A DNA stretch of 64,000 bases from Nematopogon swammerdamellus (lineage: Eukaryota > Arthropoda > Insecta > Lepidoptera > Adelidae): contig OX336344.1 in the NCBI GenBank assembly GCA_946902875.1, forward strand, positions 19,303,791 through 19,367,790, given 5' to 3'. This document shows, in pieces, positions 50,901 through 59,256 of this stretch. The notes beneath the pieces were generated by a model. The model saw only the letters and a program-made list of their open reading frames with translations, did not search any database and was not told the DNA's origin. The stretch's first letter is position 1. Each line of letters starts with the position of its first letter. Both the position numbers and the translations under genes were made by a program.

Positions 50901-53123
50901 AGGTGTGAGAACTCCATGCCAGAAGTACAGTACCGACAGAGAACTGTGCGGAAGGAGCTTCTTGCCCTAGACGTCAGGAAAGCGAGTGGGTCGGACAGAG
51001 TGCCTGCATTGGTGTTGAAAAAGTGTGCTTCCGAGCTGGCTCCAGTACTGACGCGCCTCTTTCGCCTCTCGTACTCTACTGGCCGCGTGCCGGCAGCTTG
51101 GAAATGAGCTTTCGTTCAGCTTGTCCCTAAAAAGGGGGATCGCTCTGACGCGCCAAACTACCGATCCATAGCAATTACCTCCCTCCTCTGCAAGGTGATG
51201 GAGCGCGTTATCAATACGCAGCTCATGATGCTCAGATACGGCGCTCATCTAGTGTAAACGTCATTGATTGTGTCTACGTAACGAAATACTACAAACAAAA
51301 TAAAACAGTGTCCAAATTGTGGAATCGCAGTGAATCTCGGAGTATAGTGCGTCCAGAAGGAGTGGGAGTGTTATCTCCGTATAACACGCATTATAAGGAT
51401 ACTTTTTTGTCCATCACTAACTTTCAAGAAAATACATTAATGTTGTGAATACCCTCACAGCAATACGACATCTATGAGCAAGTAGGAAAATGAGTACTCC
51501 ACCGCCACTGAACGCAGAGCTATCGCCATCTATGAGCAAGTTGGTTGGTACCACCCACCGAGGTACCACCGCACTGAATGAAAGGTCGGTCAAAACGGCT
51601 ATGTAAATAGTTTGTGTTTTCCGTCCAGTACAGTGTAGCCGGCACGAACGAACGGAAGCACTGAAGTGGCACCAAGTTCACCTGGTGTTATGGGCTGACA
51701 TCACGGATGTTGTAGGTGATGTAGCCACCTGTGTCAGTTTCCATAAAAAAAGTAGGGAAACCTGCACACCATCTCCCGCTGCGTGCCGCCGACCACAATA
51801 CTAACGCCATCAATGAGCGAGTTGGAAATCTGCACTCTACTCCTGCGCTGCCTCCGCAGGCACCGCCGATCGCAGCGCAATCTATTGACGAAAAGTTGCA
51901 CTCTTTTGAAATCTAGTTTTTCAATCGAGATCTAGTTTTCAAAATAATCCTGTTTTACATAAAATGAAATCCTGCAAAACGTGTCAAAATAGGACTGTGA
52001 CCTCCAACACGGAACTTCAGTGCTCAGGGGACTGTAGTCGTTGGCACCACTACCGCTGCTAGAAGTTACCTCAAGCCGACGTTTTGAGGTAACGCTGAGA
52101 GAATCTAAAAAGTCGTGGCTCTGTGGAGACTGTGAGAAAATTCATACACCGACAGCATGACGCCAGTGTCGGGCGAACGCAACGCGGACGCCTTCTCCGT
52201 GTCTGTCGACATCGAGAATGCAATTTCCTCACTACAAGCTACCGTACAAACGATCGCCGATGGGCAGCGTGCTCTCATCAATAGCTTAGAATACCAATCA
52301 TCTGGACTCGATGACATTGAAGTAACGCTATCTGGTTTTGCGAACATCCACTGTTGAAACTCATGTATCTGCCTACTCCAACGTAACGCAACAGAACTGC
52401 TAAAGCCATCTATTACGACCATTCGACACTAAAATCTGTTTATACTATACTTTCTTTGATCCTGTTCAACCCTAAGGCTATTTAGCGTGATGGTATATAG
52501 CCTGTAGGGAGCCGCAAGAAATATTCTTTACATTGGTGCAACCCGCATCAAAATATGTTAAGTGGTCCCGGAGTTTACCTCAATCATACATACATACTAG
52601 ATTTTTATTTTATTATATTACATTAGTACTAAGCATGTACTACTACTAAAATACATACATACATACAGAAGTTCCCTTTTATAAGAAGTAGAGATATAGA
52701 AGATTCTCCTGGTAGAGATTTTAAACCATATAGCTGTACAGAAAAGGCCACGATAGTTAGGCGATTTGAATCATTGGTCAACTCAGCCCACAGCCCACTC
52801 AGCCCGCGGGCTTAAATGACCCCTTTTAACGCCTATCAAACAACATGACCCTACGAAGACTTTTTAAATATAGGTTAGATAGCTTTTGAGAATACAATTT
52901 GTTGTAGAATTCTTCTAAAATGTTGACTTTCGTCTTTCGGATTTTCGTTATCAATACCTTCAATCGGTTGGCACAGATTGATACCTAAGATCATGTGAAT
53001 GCAGGTGTGGTGTCGTGGAGTGAAGGCTGTGCCCGCCCAAATCACCCCGGAGTATACAGCCGGGTGAACCGCTATCTCAGCTGGATCAAGCGTAACACCA
53101 AGGACGCCTGCTACTGCTCCTAA
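29762..53123 (+). CDS. Serine protease homologue, unit C (complete frame, activation site lost)
   Basis: Join 29762-29927, 42944-43106, 43725-43884, 43965-44114, 48223-48397, 53005-53123; 933 nt, 310 aa, GT-AG junctions with the same phases as unit B. The triad is present: His106, Asp154, Ser254. However, the site that reads RIVGG in B and D reads RKVDG (Lys66, Asp68). The new N-terminus would start with Lys instead of Ile, which in chymotrypsin-like enzymes must insert beside the Asp before the active Ser. Also Trp of GWG is Arg202, and Gly216-equivalent is Ser277 (SWSEG). Asp248 of the trypsin pocket is kept. The open frame argues for a retained product, perhaps a pseudoenzyme. Intron 1 is 13 kb, swollen by repeats. 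Confidence 0.78.
29928..30420 (+). other. Intron 1 start of unit C with dispersed repeat
   Basis: From 29945 a repeat beginning GTTTCCGTATCCCGTACGG, with a TCCG run and AACCGTAATAGGTAGCCGG, matches in inverse the repeats at 56290-56640 and 57885-57930. No coding sequence is seen. Confidence 0.5.
30432..31261. mobile_element. 830-bp palindromic (fold-back) element with 8-bp target duplication
   Basis: CGCTCCGTCCACTTGGCTCC at 30432 is inverted exactly at 31242-31261. Pairing continues for nearly the whole element (arms about 390 nt) through AGCTAGTCCACTTGGATCCC, GTACAAAACGCTTAAATATA and CTGGACC phrases. GCGAATAA flanks it at 30424-30431 and 31262-31269. An 8-bp duplication fits hAT-like or P-like transposition. 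No protein is encoded. Confidence 0.8.
31270..32148 (+). other. Unit C intron 1 sequence; 19-C run
   Basis: 31325-31620 resumes paralogous intron 1 (CTGTTTGTCTGTCACCTCAC, TATAAGCAGGCGG), confirming that the palindrome is an insertion. 31846-31864 is a run of 19 C's, likely to be error-prone in assembly. No gene is seen. Confidence 0.5.
32149..35811 (+). repeat. Repeat element internally expanded into a 361-bp x 8 tandem array
   Basis: The outer edges AGGGTTCCGTACCTCAAAAG and TACGGAACCCTCGGTGCGCG are the ends of a dispersed lepidopteran-type repeat. Inside, a 361-bp unit (TTTTGTATGTTAAGACCC, then ACCGGGTCAAGGTATCAAG) starts at 32520, 32881, 33242, 33603, 33964, 34325, 34686 and 35047. These eight copies look identical by eye. 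Diverged single copies flank them at about 32190-32519 and 35408-35520. The unit has an internal 'ATTAATACAAA' sub-repeat. Confidence 0.85.
35812..36186 (+). other. AT-rich intronic sequence, no gene seen
   Basis: A small palindrome CATTCCCTATATAAGTATAGGGAATG at 35863-35888 is the only structure noted. Confidence 0.4.
36187..36853. repeat. Inverted-repeat pair CCTGTCGAACACCCGAAGG flanking unit 1 start
   Basis: AAACCTGTCGAACACCCGAA followed by GATACTGAATCGGATA at 36187-36252 is inverted at 36787-36853 over about 65 nt. The right arm is inside the 1,740-bp unit and so is present three times; the left arm occurs once. A CpG-rich block (GGCGGCGGCGGCGCGCGCGC) lies between them at 36340-36400. Confidence 0.55.
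36421..36543 (+). other. Possible captured first exon ending ATG-AAG-TCG | GTAAGTG
   Basis: After a CpG-rich block and TTGAGGCCGCATTCAATGAA comes a T/C-rich stretch and CTGAAAATGAAGTCG, directly followed by GTAAGTG, a strong 5' splice site. Copies are at 38160-38283 and 39900-40023. This looks like the promoter and tiny first coding exon (Met-Lys-Ser) of some gene, now tripled. No following exon is seen, so this is a guess. Confidence 0.25.
37090..37292 (+). repeat. SINE body copies within the triplicated unit
   Basis: GTTATGGGCTGACATCACGG and GTAGGTGATGTAGTCAACCG with a short A tail; repeated at 38830-39032 and 40570-40772. Confidence 0.6.
41627..42330. mobile_element. Intron 1 with inverted-repeat element 41810-42017
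   Basis: AATTACAAATTTAAAAAACC at 41810 pairs with AAATTTGTAATT ending 42017. A second inner pair is GGAGTCGGGGACCGCTAAGT / ACTTAGCGGTCCCCCGACTC. 41780-41810 before it and 42300 onward match paralogous intron 1. Confidence 0.5.
42600..42912 (-). pseudogene. LINE 3' fragment with 8-bp target duplication
   Basis: The minus-strand frame reads [38 protein letters not shown], then [19 protein letters not shown] and LGEAYVQQ, the C-terminus of a common insect LINE pol. An (ATG)n tail lies at the left edge. ACGGCGCT at 42592-42599 and 42913-42920 is the target duplication. It sits just ahead of exon 2. Confidence 0.8.
42944..43106 (+). CDS. Unit C coding exon 2: altered activation site, catalytic His
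   Basis: The acceptor AACATGATTTTAG precedes [18 protein letters not shown], the PWVALIM strand, [12 protein letters not shown] and TAAHC (His106). ATA to AAA and GGT to GAT changes turn Ile and Gly of IVGG into Lys and Asp. The donor is GTAAGG, phase 2. Confidence 0.85.
43107..43724 (+). repeat. Unit C intron 2 with two tRNA-like SINE pieces in opposite orientation
   Basis: A + strand piece at 43543-43614 has a perfect B box GGTTCGAATCC in a CCAGG/CCTGG stem, and acceptor-like GACCGGA/TCGGGTC arms pairing 6 of 7. It lacks an A box and a proper anticodon loop. A minus-strand piece carries the inverse B box GGATTCGAACC at 43402-43412. Confidence 0.5.
43725..43884 (+). CDS. Unit C coding exon 3: catalytic Asp
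   Basis: The acceptor AATTGCAG is followed by [23 protein letters not shown] and [13 protein letters not shown] (Asp154). It ends in phase 0 at GTTTGT. Only 80 nt of intron separate it from exon 4. Confidence 0.85.
43965..44114 (+). CDS. Unit C coding exon 4: GWG motif mutated
   Basis: The acceptor TTTACAG is followed by [29 protein letters not shown] and [10 protein letters not shown]. Arg202 replaces the Trp of GWGA, normally structural. Unlike unit B there is no acidic insert; the loop is basic (AKRRAK). The donor is GTAATG. Confidence 0.82.
45260..46330 (+). repeat. Low-complexity and dispersed repeats inside the inverted repeat
   Basis: T-rich tracts plus copies of the 'TTGTTACGCGATTACTCCGTC' element at 45355 and 46130. 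A duplicated phrase GTGTGGTTACCTTCAGCAAAAC occurs at 45499 and 45573. No gene is seen. Confidence 0.45.
46345..46545 (+). repeat. Three short repeats of a GGGTTCCGTAACA phrase
   Basis: AGGGTTCCGTAACACGTTTA with GTCTGTCCATTCTACTAAG occurs from about 46343, 46399 (diverged) and 46490, running directly into a SINE. Confidence 0.5.
46540..46885 (-). repeat. SINE with composite tRNA-like / 5S-like head (best preserved)
   Basis: On the minus strand from 46882: GATAGCTCAGTGGTGCAGAC (A-box-like), TTTTAAGCAACGCTGGGTGC and GGTCAGTACTTAGATGGGTG (5S-like), GGTTCGGATTCC (B box). The body follows with CGAAACGGCTATGTAAATAG, ending at the CATCACCTACAACG phrase near 46542. It has no clear A tail because it joins the short repeats. 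Confidence 0.68.
47009..47382. repeat. Near-perfect 150-nt palindrome
   Basis: The left arm 47009-47160 (CCGACTTCCTAAAAAAAGTA, CCGCCTTCAAAAATATATG, CGAACCCTAGAGTTGAAGG) and right arm 47230-47382 are inverse copies with almost no differences beyond A/T-run length. The spacer is 69 nt. It is built from the GTTGAAGGCGGT element. Confidence 0.75.
48223..48397 (+). CDS. Unit C coding exon 5: catalytic Ser
   Basis: The acceptor TTCCCACCCAG is followed by [26 protein letters not shown] and [13 protein letters not shown] (Ser254, Asp248). It ends in phase 1 at GTGAGT. Confidence 0.87.
48400..49100 (+). repeat. Unit C intron 5 start with 30-bp tandem repeat
   Basis: CAAGGCCAACACTCGTATAT with ACTG is repeated three times at about 48879-48965. 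The frames over it (YECWPC repeats on the minus strand) are artefacts. 48400-48520 is intron sequence shared with unit B. Confidence 0.6.
49110..49640. repeat. Repeat with pyrimidine tract followed by purine tract
   Basis: Begins TAGCTTTTACCCGCGGATTC, then CT-rich sequence at 49190-49465 switching to GA-rich sequence at 49475-49605. It can fold back on itself. It is the same family as 53680-54530. No gene is seen. Confidence 0.55.
49700..51258 (+). pseudogene. Jockey-type LINE ORF2: endonuclease and N-terminal RT
   Basis: Frames in order give [37 protein letters not shown] (the GDFNAHH motif of APE-type endonuclease), [42 protein letters not shown] and [20 protein letters not shown] (start of RT). 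Shifts and stops separate the pieces, and a 23-G run lies at 50492-50514. The element ends before the RT catalytic box, so its 3' half was lost, the opposite of usual 5' truncation. Confidence 0.8.
51560..51752 (+). repeat. SINE body copy with A tail
   Basis: CGGTCAAAACGGCTATGTAA, GTTATGGGCTGACATCACGG, GTAGGTGATGTAGCC and a short A run at 51746. Confidence 0.6.
51960..52430 (+). pseudogene. LINE ORF1 fragment with PHD-finger-like start
   Basis: From 51964 [20 protein letters not shown], then [11 protein letters not shown], and later [10 protein letters not shown] give the Cys/His spacing of the PHD finger found in CR1/L2-type ORF1 proteins. Then comes a coiled-coil-like stretch ([20 protein letters not shown]) in another frame at 52157-52357. 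Stops lie between them. Confidence 0.6.
52431..53004 (+). other. Rest of unit C intron 5
   Basis: Short SINE-like phrases (GCTATTTAGCGTGATGGTAT), an ATACATACAT run near 52648, then from about 52840 the intron 5 end shared with unit B (GAATACAATTTGTTGTAGAATTC). No gene is seen. Confidence 0.5.
53005..53123 (+). CDS. Unit C last coding exon
   Basis: The acceptor GTGAATGCAG is followed by [20 protein letters not shown], then NRYLSWIK and DACYCS, stop TAA. Ser277 replaces the pocket Gly. The AATAAA at 53368-53373 follows in a 3' UTR shared with unit B. Confidence 0.87.
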
Positions 53124-53400
53124 CAAGACCGACACGCATCTACGACAGCCACTGGGGTTTTGAAGGAAGGACAAAAGGAAGGTAAATGAAGAAATACAAG
53201 CGTGCCACTCATACAGACTCCGATAACTTAGTATATTATACTTAGACGTTTTTATGCTAATCATTTATTTATGTCTTTATTCGTAGTGTAGGTACCCATA
53301 ATAATTAACTTTTAGTCCCAATATAGGGTATGAATATTTGTTATCTGTACTTACTGACTAAAAAATTAATAAATCATCAGAATCATTAAACACGAAACTT
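53124..53400 (+). terminator. Unit C 3' UTR and poly(A) signal
   Basis: AATAAA at 53368-53373, with TCATCAGAATCATTAAAC after it, matches the unit B end (TCATCAAAATCATGGAAC). Confidence 0.6.
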
Positions 53401-53679
53401 ATGTATTTTATTTTAGTAAGCTAATGAAAATGTTCATTTTAGTTTTAATTTGTAAAGTGATCTTCCAAGGATCCTCTATTTCTTACATTTGGACCTACCT
53501 ACCTATCTACTAAGATAACATAATTCCCAGCTCCAATAACCAGCTCCCTGTCAACCTCCGTCACTCATCTTCCATTCACTCTTTCAAATTTTTTTAAAGA
53601 AGCAGTCCCTGTCTCGTTATTATTTTTGTGATCCAATATTATGACTACCAATTCCGAGTTAGTAAATATAAATGTGTAA

Positions 53680-54530
53680 ACTAGCTTTTACCCGCGGCTT
53701 CGCTGGCGGTAAAGTCGGTTTCATAGCAAATCCGATTAAACGTTTTATACATAAACGATCGCTCCTCTTGTGTTCTCTCTCTCTCCCTCCCTCTCTCCCT
53801 TCCTCCCTCGCTTTCCCTCCCTCCCCCTTCCGCTCCTCTATCTTCTCCGTCCCACTCTTTCCCTTCTCCGTCCCCCTCTTTCCCTTCTCCTTAACCTCGT
53901 TATCTGCCTACCTCTCCCTACTTCCCTCCTTCCCCTCTCCCTCCTCCCTTATTTCAGCTCCCCCTTACTCCCCTATTTCCCCCATCCCCTACCCCCTCCC
54001 ACATTCTCCTTACCTCCCACTCTTTCCCCCACCCCCACTCCCTCTTTCTCCCTCGCTCCCTTCCTCTTATTCTCCCACCTCCTTCCTACCTCCCACTCTT
54101 TCCCCCTCCCCCTATTCCCTCCCCACTCTCTTGTCCCTCCCCTACCTCACTGCTCCCTCGCCTCACTTGCTCCTCCTTCCCTCTCTTTTCTCTCCTCCAA
54201 TCCACTCCTCCCTTCCCTCCCCCCTCGGTCACCCTTCGCCGCCACTTCTATCCCTCCCTCCCTCAGCCCTTGTTCGACTATACCTCCCACGTCACTTCCC
54301 CACCCTCCCTCACCCTCCTTCATCGCTCCTCTCCTTACCCCTCCCCCCTTCCCCTCTTCCATCCATCTTACACCCCTCCCCCGCGTCTCCTACCTCCCCC
54401 TACCATAAATCCCTTTCACCTCCACCTCACTCTCTCCCACCCTCCCCTTCCTTCTCTCCCTCCCTCCCTCCCTCCCCTTCCTTCGCTCCCCCTCTCCCCA
54501 TCCTTCCCACCCCTCTATATCACCGCTAGA
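53680..54530 (+). repeat. Repeat with ~760-bp pure pyrimidine tract
   Basis: After the family start CTAGCTTTTACCCGCGGC comes CT-rich sequence from 53765 to about 54525 with very few purines. It has no tandem period that I can name. The strand bias is extreme. The open frames across it are low-complexity artefacts. Confidence 0.75.
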
Positions 54531-54599
54531 TTAGTCTTAGTCCTGTTAGCTGGTGGTTACTATTTCACTGTTTGTGCTACGGGGTAAATACGAAATAAA

Positions 54600-55180
54600 T
54601 TAGAGTGTTGGTAGGTCAGGTGTATTTGTACGATAGGTCATTCGCGGACGGGCAGGACGCGTATACGAACTGAGGAGAGGGTGGAGCGGCGAGGCGTTGC
54701 AGCGCGGCGCGGGAGGCGCGGGGCGCGCGCGGCCCGATACACTCGTGTGCCGATACCCCCGCCGCAGGTGCAAAGTCCACGTACCAAAAGATGCGTGCAT
54801 CCGCCACAGGTCCTACCGTCTTTCCTTCCCCGCCTTCCCTCTCTTCCTCCTCTTCCCTCCCTTCCTCCTCCACCCGGCTCACCGCGATGTCCTCCAGCGA
54901 TGCCTCTTACCCCGCTGGGCATGGGAAAAGAGAACTGGCGGAAGCCGGTTGTACTGAGCACCGAGGACCGCATGGAGGTATGGAAAGGTACTACGCACGT
55001 TAGGTACTTACGCTCTCTCACGGGAACGAATGTAGAACACCTCGCTTCCGTGCACTGGCTGGAGAACCTCTTCGGGGAAACAGAGGATGTTGCCTTTTCG
55101 ATACGAGATGAGGTTTTCAAGCCGAACGACGCACTTCGCCGAGCCGTGCGTTTTGATAGAAATAACGTTTGCGCGTAGGG
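54600..55180 (+). other. GC-rich block with unrecognised 165-aa frame
   Basis: A frame from 54681 to 55178 begins Arg-rich and Pro-rich, then becomes ordinary protein-like (KENWRKPVVLSTEDRMEVWK, VEHLASVHWLENLFGE). An overlapping minus frame (55120-54638) is equally long. I recognise neither. A retroelement or gene fragment is possible, and so is chance in GC-rich DNA. Confidence 0.25.
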
Positions 55181-55319
55181 TTATTTCTAACGTTAGTTTT
55201 ATGTTAGTTTGCAAACGGTTCCTATTCTGATGTTTTTGTAGCGTTTGTCTTCAAACGCTACCAAAATCAACCTATCAAAACGTTAGTGCACGGATATTTT
55301 TTCTAACGTTTACGAACCC
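55181..55319 (+). other. Short spacer with TTTGTAGCGTTT hairpin-like phrases
   Basis: TAGCGTTTG and CAAACGCTA near 55241-55262 form a small inverted pair, and AACGTTAG-type words recur. No gene is seen. Confidence 0.35.
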
Positions 55320-55670
55320 TGGCCGTACCACGTGCTAAGCGCATTCGACGAGCATGCTGACATGTAATTTTTTTATTTTATTTTTTATTTTTTATTTTCT
55401 CGTCCTTCGATTCGACATCCAGTAATCGTTGTTATCGGACCATTACTCGAAATTATTCGATATTCGATAACAGCTAATTGCGCAAAACCCATGAAGTGCC
55501 TGCCGATGCTCGAATTTGAAACGTAGACAATAAAAACAATAAAAACCAGGTAAGAGCAATCGCAATCTGCAGTTCCAGCTTGTGCAGTGACTAGTTATTT
55601 TGAAATTCCAGACAGGTAAAGATCATAACTTGTTACAATAAATATCATCTGTGGCAGCTCTTCTGTAACA
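55320..55670 (+). promoter_or_regulatory. Unit D upstream block: truncated promoter copy
   Basis: It matches the other units from ACGTGCTAAGCGCATTCGAC through TTCGATTCGACATCCAGTAA, CTTGTGCAGTGACTAG and CTGTGGCAGCTC, then breaks off where a CCGCGG-type SINE begins near 55695. The TATA region is missing, as in unit C. Confidence 0.42.
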
Positions 55671-55689
55671 GTTGATTGAAAATATTATT

Positions 55690-56321
55690 TATACCTTTAG
55701 CCCGCGGTTTCACTCGCGTGAAATTCGTATTTAAAACGAAAGTAAGTTAAGCCCGCTACCGTACCTTTATTTCGGCGGGCGGAACAATTCGGTTTGTATG
55801 AGAGCCACATCTTATCGTAACCGTAACTGAATTTTATTTAGCCTATCCTAAATACGTACAGTTAAATGTGCTCGTACTACGTTTCATCGAATTCGGATGA
55901 TTGGTTTAAGAGTTATGGAGGAACATATACATATACATACATACATACATACAGAAAATATTTCTAAAAAGTATCGTACACAGAGTCTACGAACGCAGTA
56001 TCTCATAAAACAAAGTAACTTACTCCATGAACATCCCTTACATATTTATTTTACTAGTTATATTACTAGCTGTGCCCGCGACTACGTCCGCGTGGACTTG
56101 ATCTTTCTCAGCCTGTTATAAAATGCAACGTGACTCTGTTTGTCCGTTCGTTAGTATGATTCAATTGTTTTGGTGTTTTTTAATTAGAACCAAAAGATAT
56201 TAATTTTTTAAGATAAGGTCTTATTTTTATTATTTGTTGTTATATCGGCCATAATAAATAACACATATTCTGTGAAAATTTCAACGTACTACCTATTACG
56301 GTTCAAGAGATACAGCCCTCG

Positions 56322-56352
<31 letters not shown>

Positions 56353-57240
56353 AGACAGACAGGGCGTAGGCTTAGTAATAGGGTCCCGTACCGGATACGG
56401 AACCCTAAAAATGAAATGAAAGGATAAAAGAACTAATAAATGTAATTACCAGATAACAACGCCATCTGTCATTCATTAGTTGACTTATTAATATTCTGTG
56501 AAAATTTCAACGGGCTACCTATTATTACGGTTCAAGAGATACAGCCCTCGGACAGACAGACGGATGGACGGACAGACAGACAGACGGACGGCGTAGGCTT
56601 AGTAATAGGGTCCCGTACCGGATACGGAACCCTAAAAATGAAATGAAAGGATAAAATAACTAATAAATGTAATTACCAGATAACAACGCCATCTGTCATT
56701 CATTAGTTGACTTATTAAATATGTAAACAATTTTATCTGAAGACCACAAATTTGTCGAAATATCATAAACATTTTTGTTTTTTTATTTAATTTAATAATA
56801 AATAATTATAAAAATAAAAACAGATAAAAATTGCACACACGAAATTTCTACAGCAGTGTTCACTTCTTTTCCATGACACTAAACAAAAGTTCCGCCCGAT
56901 GCGGCGGCGGGGTGGCGGCGCTGGCTGCGAGCGACGACGCAGCGTTGCTAAGATATTTTCTAACTTAACTTAAAAAAATAATATCTTTTGATTCTGTGGG
57001 TTGATTGTGATGAAATAAACACTAAATGTTACTCGGAATAAAGCTTCATATTTTTTAGTAATTAGATTTTGAATCCAATGAGTGGTTTTTGCGTGATGCG
57101 CGCACAAACGAACAAACAAACCAACAAACCAACAAACCGACAAACAGACAAAAATTTCAAAAACTATATTTTTACGTTCTATTACTTATTCCTTCCGTCC
57201 CCCAGTTATTGTTTTGCAAAAATATTTAATGTACAGACAC
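55690..57240. repeat. SINE fragments and a ~240-bp tandem duplication
   Basis: CCGCGG-type SINE pieces lie at 55695 and 56070. From 56272 a segment with CTACCTATTACGGTTCAAGA, a GACA/GACG run and CGTACCGGATACGGAACCC, then GATAACAACGCCATCTGTC, is repeated from 56505 to 56725. 57060-57165 carries a degraded (CAAA)n tail. 56890-56945 is CpG-rich. No gene is seen. Confidence 0.55.
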
Positions 57241-58034
57241 GGTAAGTCTACGATTTTATTATATGTATAGATATAGATAGATTGATTATTATTAAAAAAA
57301 TATTCTAAAATTTTAAATAATATATTGCTCGACTATGCAATATACATTAACCAATAAAGTACTTACTATTATATAATATTCATTAATAAAAATATTTTTG
57401 TACCTAGAATTGTGACAAATAAAAAATTACACATTAAGAATTAAACAATTATTATTAAGAGAAGTTTTTTTATATATAAAGTAATAATGTAAAGCAGAAA
57501 GTTGTTCTCTGATTCTAAATATACAATGTACTGGCTGTAGAAAACCATTATAATAGTCATCTGGGCAGACCCTGATACCATTTGAAAGCTTAGATGAATA
57601 TTGAAAAAAAAAAAAAAAAAATAAAAAATTACTTTTCAATTAATAAGGTATATCCCAATTTTCATTTTAAGTAAAAATTATTTAAAAAAAACCATGGGAA
57701 TAAAATATAACAAGTGATTTAAAAGTTGAAGATATTTATTGCAATGAACAAATTCATAGAATTTAAATGAAGGAATTGTTTTAAAAAACACCATGCGTAC
57801 AAAGAGGTATTATGTACTAGCGTACTAGAGTTGATGGAATCCAGCCAACGCACACTCATTCGTCGAGGGCGTTGAACCGATCTCTTGAACCGTAATAGGT
57901 AGCCGGTTGAAATTTTCATAGAATATGTGTTATTATGGCCGATATAACAAAAAACAATAAAAATAAGAAAAAGTAAAATATTCACGGGGGTTCCCATAGA
58001 AGAAACCAAGCGAGTTCGACTCGCACTTGGCCGG
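57241..58034 (-). repeat. AT-rich sequence and a dispersed repeat end
   Basis: 57885-58030 has CTTGAACCGTAATAGGTAGC and CGAGTTCGACTCGCACTTGG, the common end of the repeat also present at 29945 and 35780. The preceding AT-rich part shows nothing. Confidence 0.45.
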
Positions 58035-58105
58035 TTTAAATAGTATAAATATTGCATTGTGCCGAAATGTACAAAATACGTCTATCAAAACGCCGGAGAA
58101 ACTGA
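58035..58105 (+). pseudogene. THAP zinc-finger N-terminus fragment (1)
   Basis: YKYCIVPKCTK is readable before a one-base shift; the DNA (TATAAATATTGCATTGTGCC) is almost the inverse of that at 59257-59340. No Met codon is in place and the rest of the domain is absent. Confidence 0.45.
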
Positions 58106-58114
58106 TGTACAGTG

Positions 58115-58240
58115 TGGGGCCAGTACTTTAAAAATATAGCCCCACTGCATCTCTCCCCGTGTATGTCGTAAAAGGCGACTAAGGGATATGACTCCCTTCG
58201 TATATTACTAGGTGGTATGGTTTAACCCGCCCCGGTTGGT
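58115..58240 (+). repeat. SINE 5' segment
   Basis: GTATGTCGTAAAAGGCGACT and ACTAGGTGGTATGGTTTAAC, running straight into the minisatellite. Confidence 0.5.
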
Positions 58241-59115
58241 ACTCATTTGGTGGGTTTGGTTGTACGAGTGTCCCATACTTCCACCAATACACTTGGTGAC
58301 GAGGGTCTGATGATGGAGACAGGAGGTGGACAGTGGAACTCTTCGACCGTTACTAATAACCCCCTCGAGTTTGGGCTTATTTGGTTGGTTTGGACGAGTG
58401 TCCCAGACTTCTACTAATATACTTGGTGACGAGGGTCTGATGATGGAATCAGTAGGTGGGTAGTGGAACTCTTCAACCGTTACTAGTAACCCCCTCGAGT
58501 TTAGGCTCATTTGGTTGGTTTGGACAAGTGCTCCATACTTCTGTGACGGCTCAGCACTTTGTTGAGGCGTGGACTTTGCCCTGCCACGAGCCACAGCCGG
58601 CGCGCGGACGTTTCCCCCCGCGCGCCGCCCAGCAACTCACTCCGCTCCACACCGCACTCCAGTCATCTTCTTACGCCTGCGCGCGCTACATGTGTTCTTT
58701 TGTTTCTCCTACAATAAACTTTCTCATAAATATAACATCACCGGTGCCTCATTCCAATATCCGAACACTACATATCTACAGACTCGTCCACAGTCTAACT
58801 AGATTAATCTACCTAGTGAAAAGTGGCACATTTCCACTTCCATCAATACACTTCCATCAATACACTTCCATCCATAGTGCACACTTCCATCAATACACTT
58901 GGTGACGAGGGTCTGATGATGGAGTCAGGACGTGGACAGTGGGACTCTTCAACCGTTTCTAGTAACCCCTCGAGTTTGGGCTCATTTGGTGGGTTTGGAC
59001 GAGTGTCCCATACTTCCACCAATACAGTTTCTGACGACGGTCTGATGGTGTCAGGAGGTTGACAGTGGAACTCTTCAACCGTTACTAGTAACCCCTCGAG
59101 TTTGACCCTCGTTAC
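58241..59115 (+). repeat. ~130-bp minisatellite interrupted by an LTR-like insert
   Basis: The unit is CTCATTTGGTTGGTTTGGAC, CACTTGGTGACGAGGGTCTG, CTCTTCAACCGTTACTAGTA, CCCCTCGAGTTTGGG. Copies start near 58241, 58376, 58506 (broken by the insert), 58860 (partial) and 58980. They diverge by roughly a few to ten percent by eye. Confidence 0.65.
58542..58835 (+). mobile_element. 294-bp insert, possible solo LTR
   Basis: It splits one minisatellite unit, with ACTTC at 58537-58541 and 58836-58840 as a likely 5-bp target duplication. It starts TGTGACGGCTCAGC and contains an AATAAAC signal near 58712, as an LTR would. It does not end in CA at the predicted edge, so the class is uncertain. Confidence 0.4.
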
Positions 59116-59142
59116 CAAGTTGAAATTATCATAACATTGTAT

Positions 59143-59175
59143 TGTCGCGGGAACTCAATGTGTGTTCCCGCGACA
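59143..59175. repeat. 12-bp perfect hairpin TGTCGCGGGAAC
   Basis: TGTCGCGGGAAC and GTTCCCGCGACA enclose a 9-nt loop. Confidence 0.6.
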
Positions 59176-59256
59176 AGTTTCATAAGAATCGGTTCAGTAG
59201 AGTTAGTTGAAAAAGTTGTCGCAAGATTTGAAACAAACAAACAAGGGGTCAAGCTA

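Noticed and set aside
50463..51107. 214-aa frame as a host gene
   Set aside because: It starts beside a 23-G run and is the RT N-terminal region of a LINE; annotated as part of that pseudogene.
53672..54529. 285-aa and 212-aa open frames on the + strand
   Set aside because: Both are Ser/Pro/Leu runs from a CT-only tract with no stops possible in that composition; no protein features.
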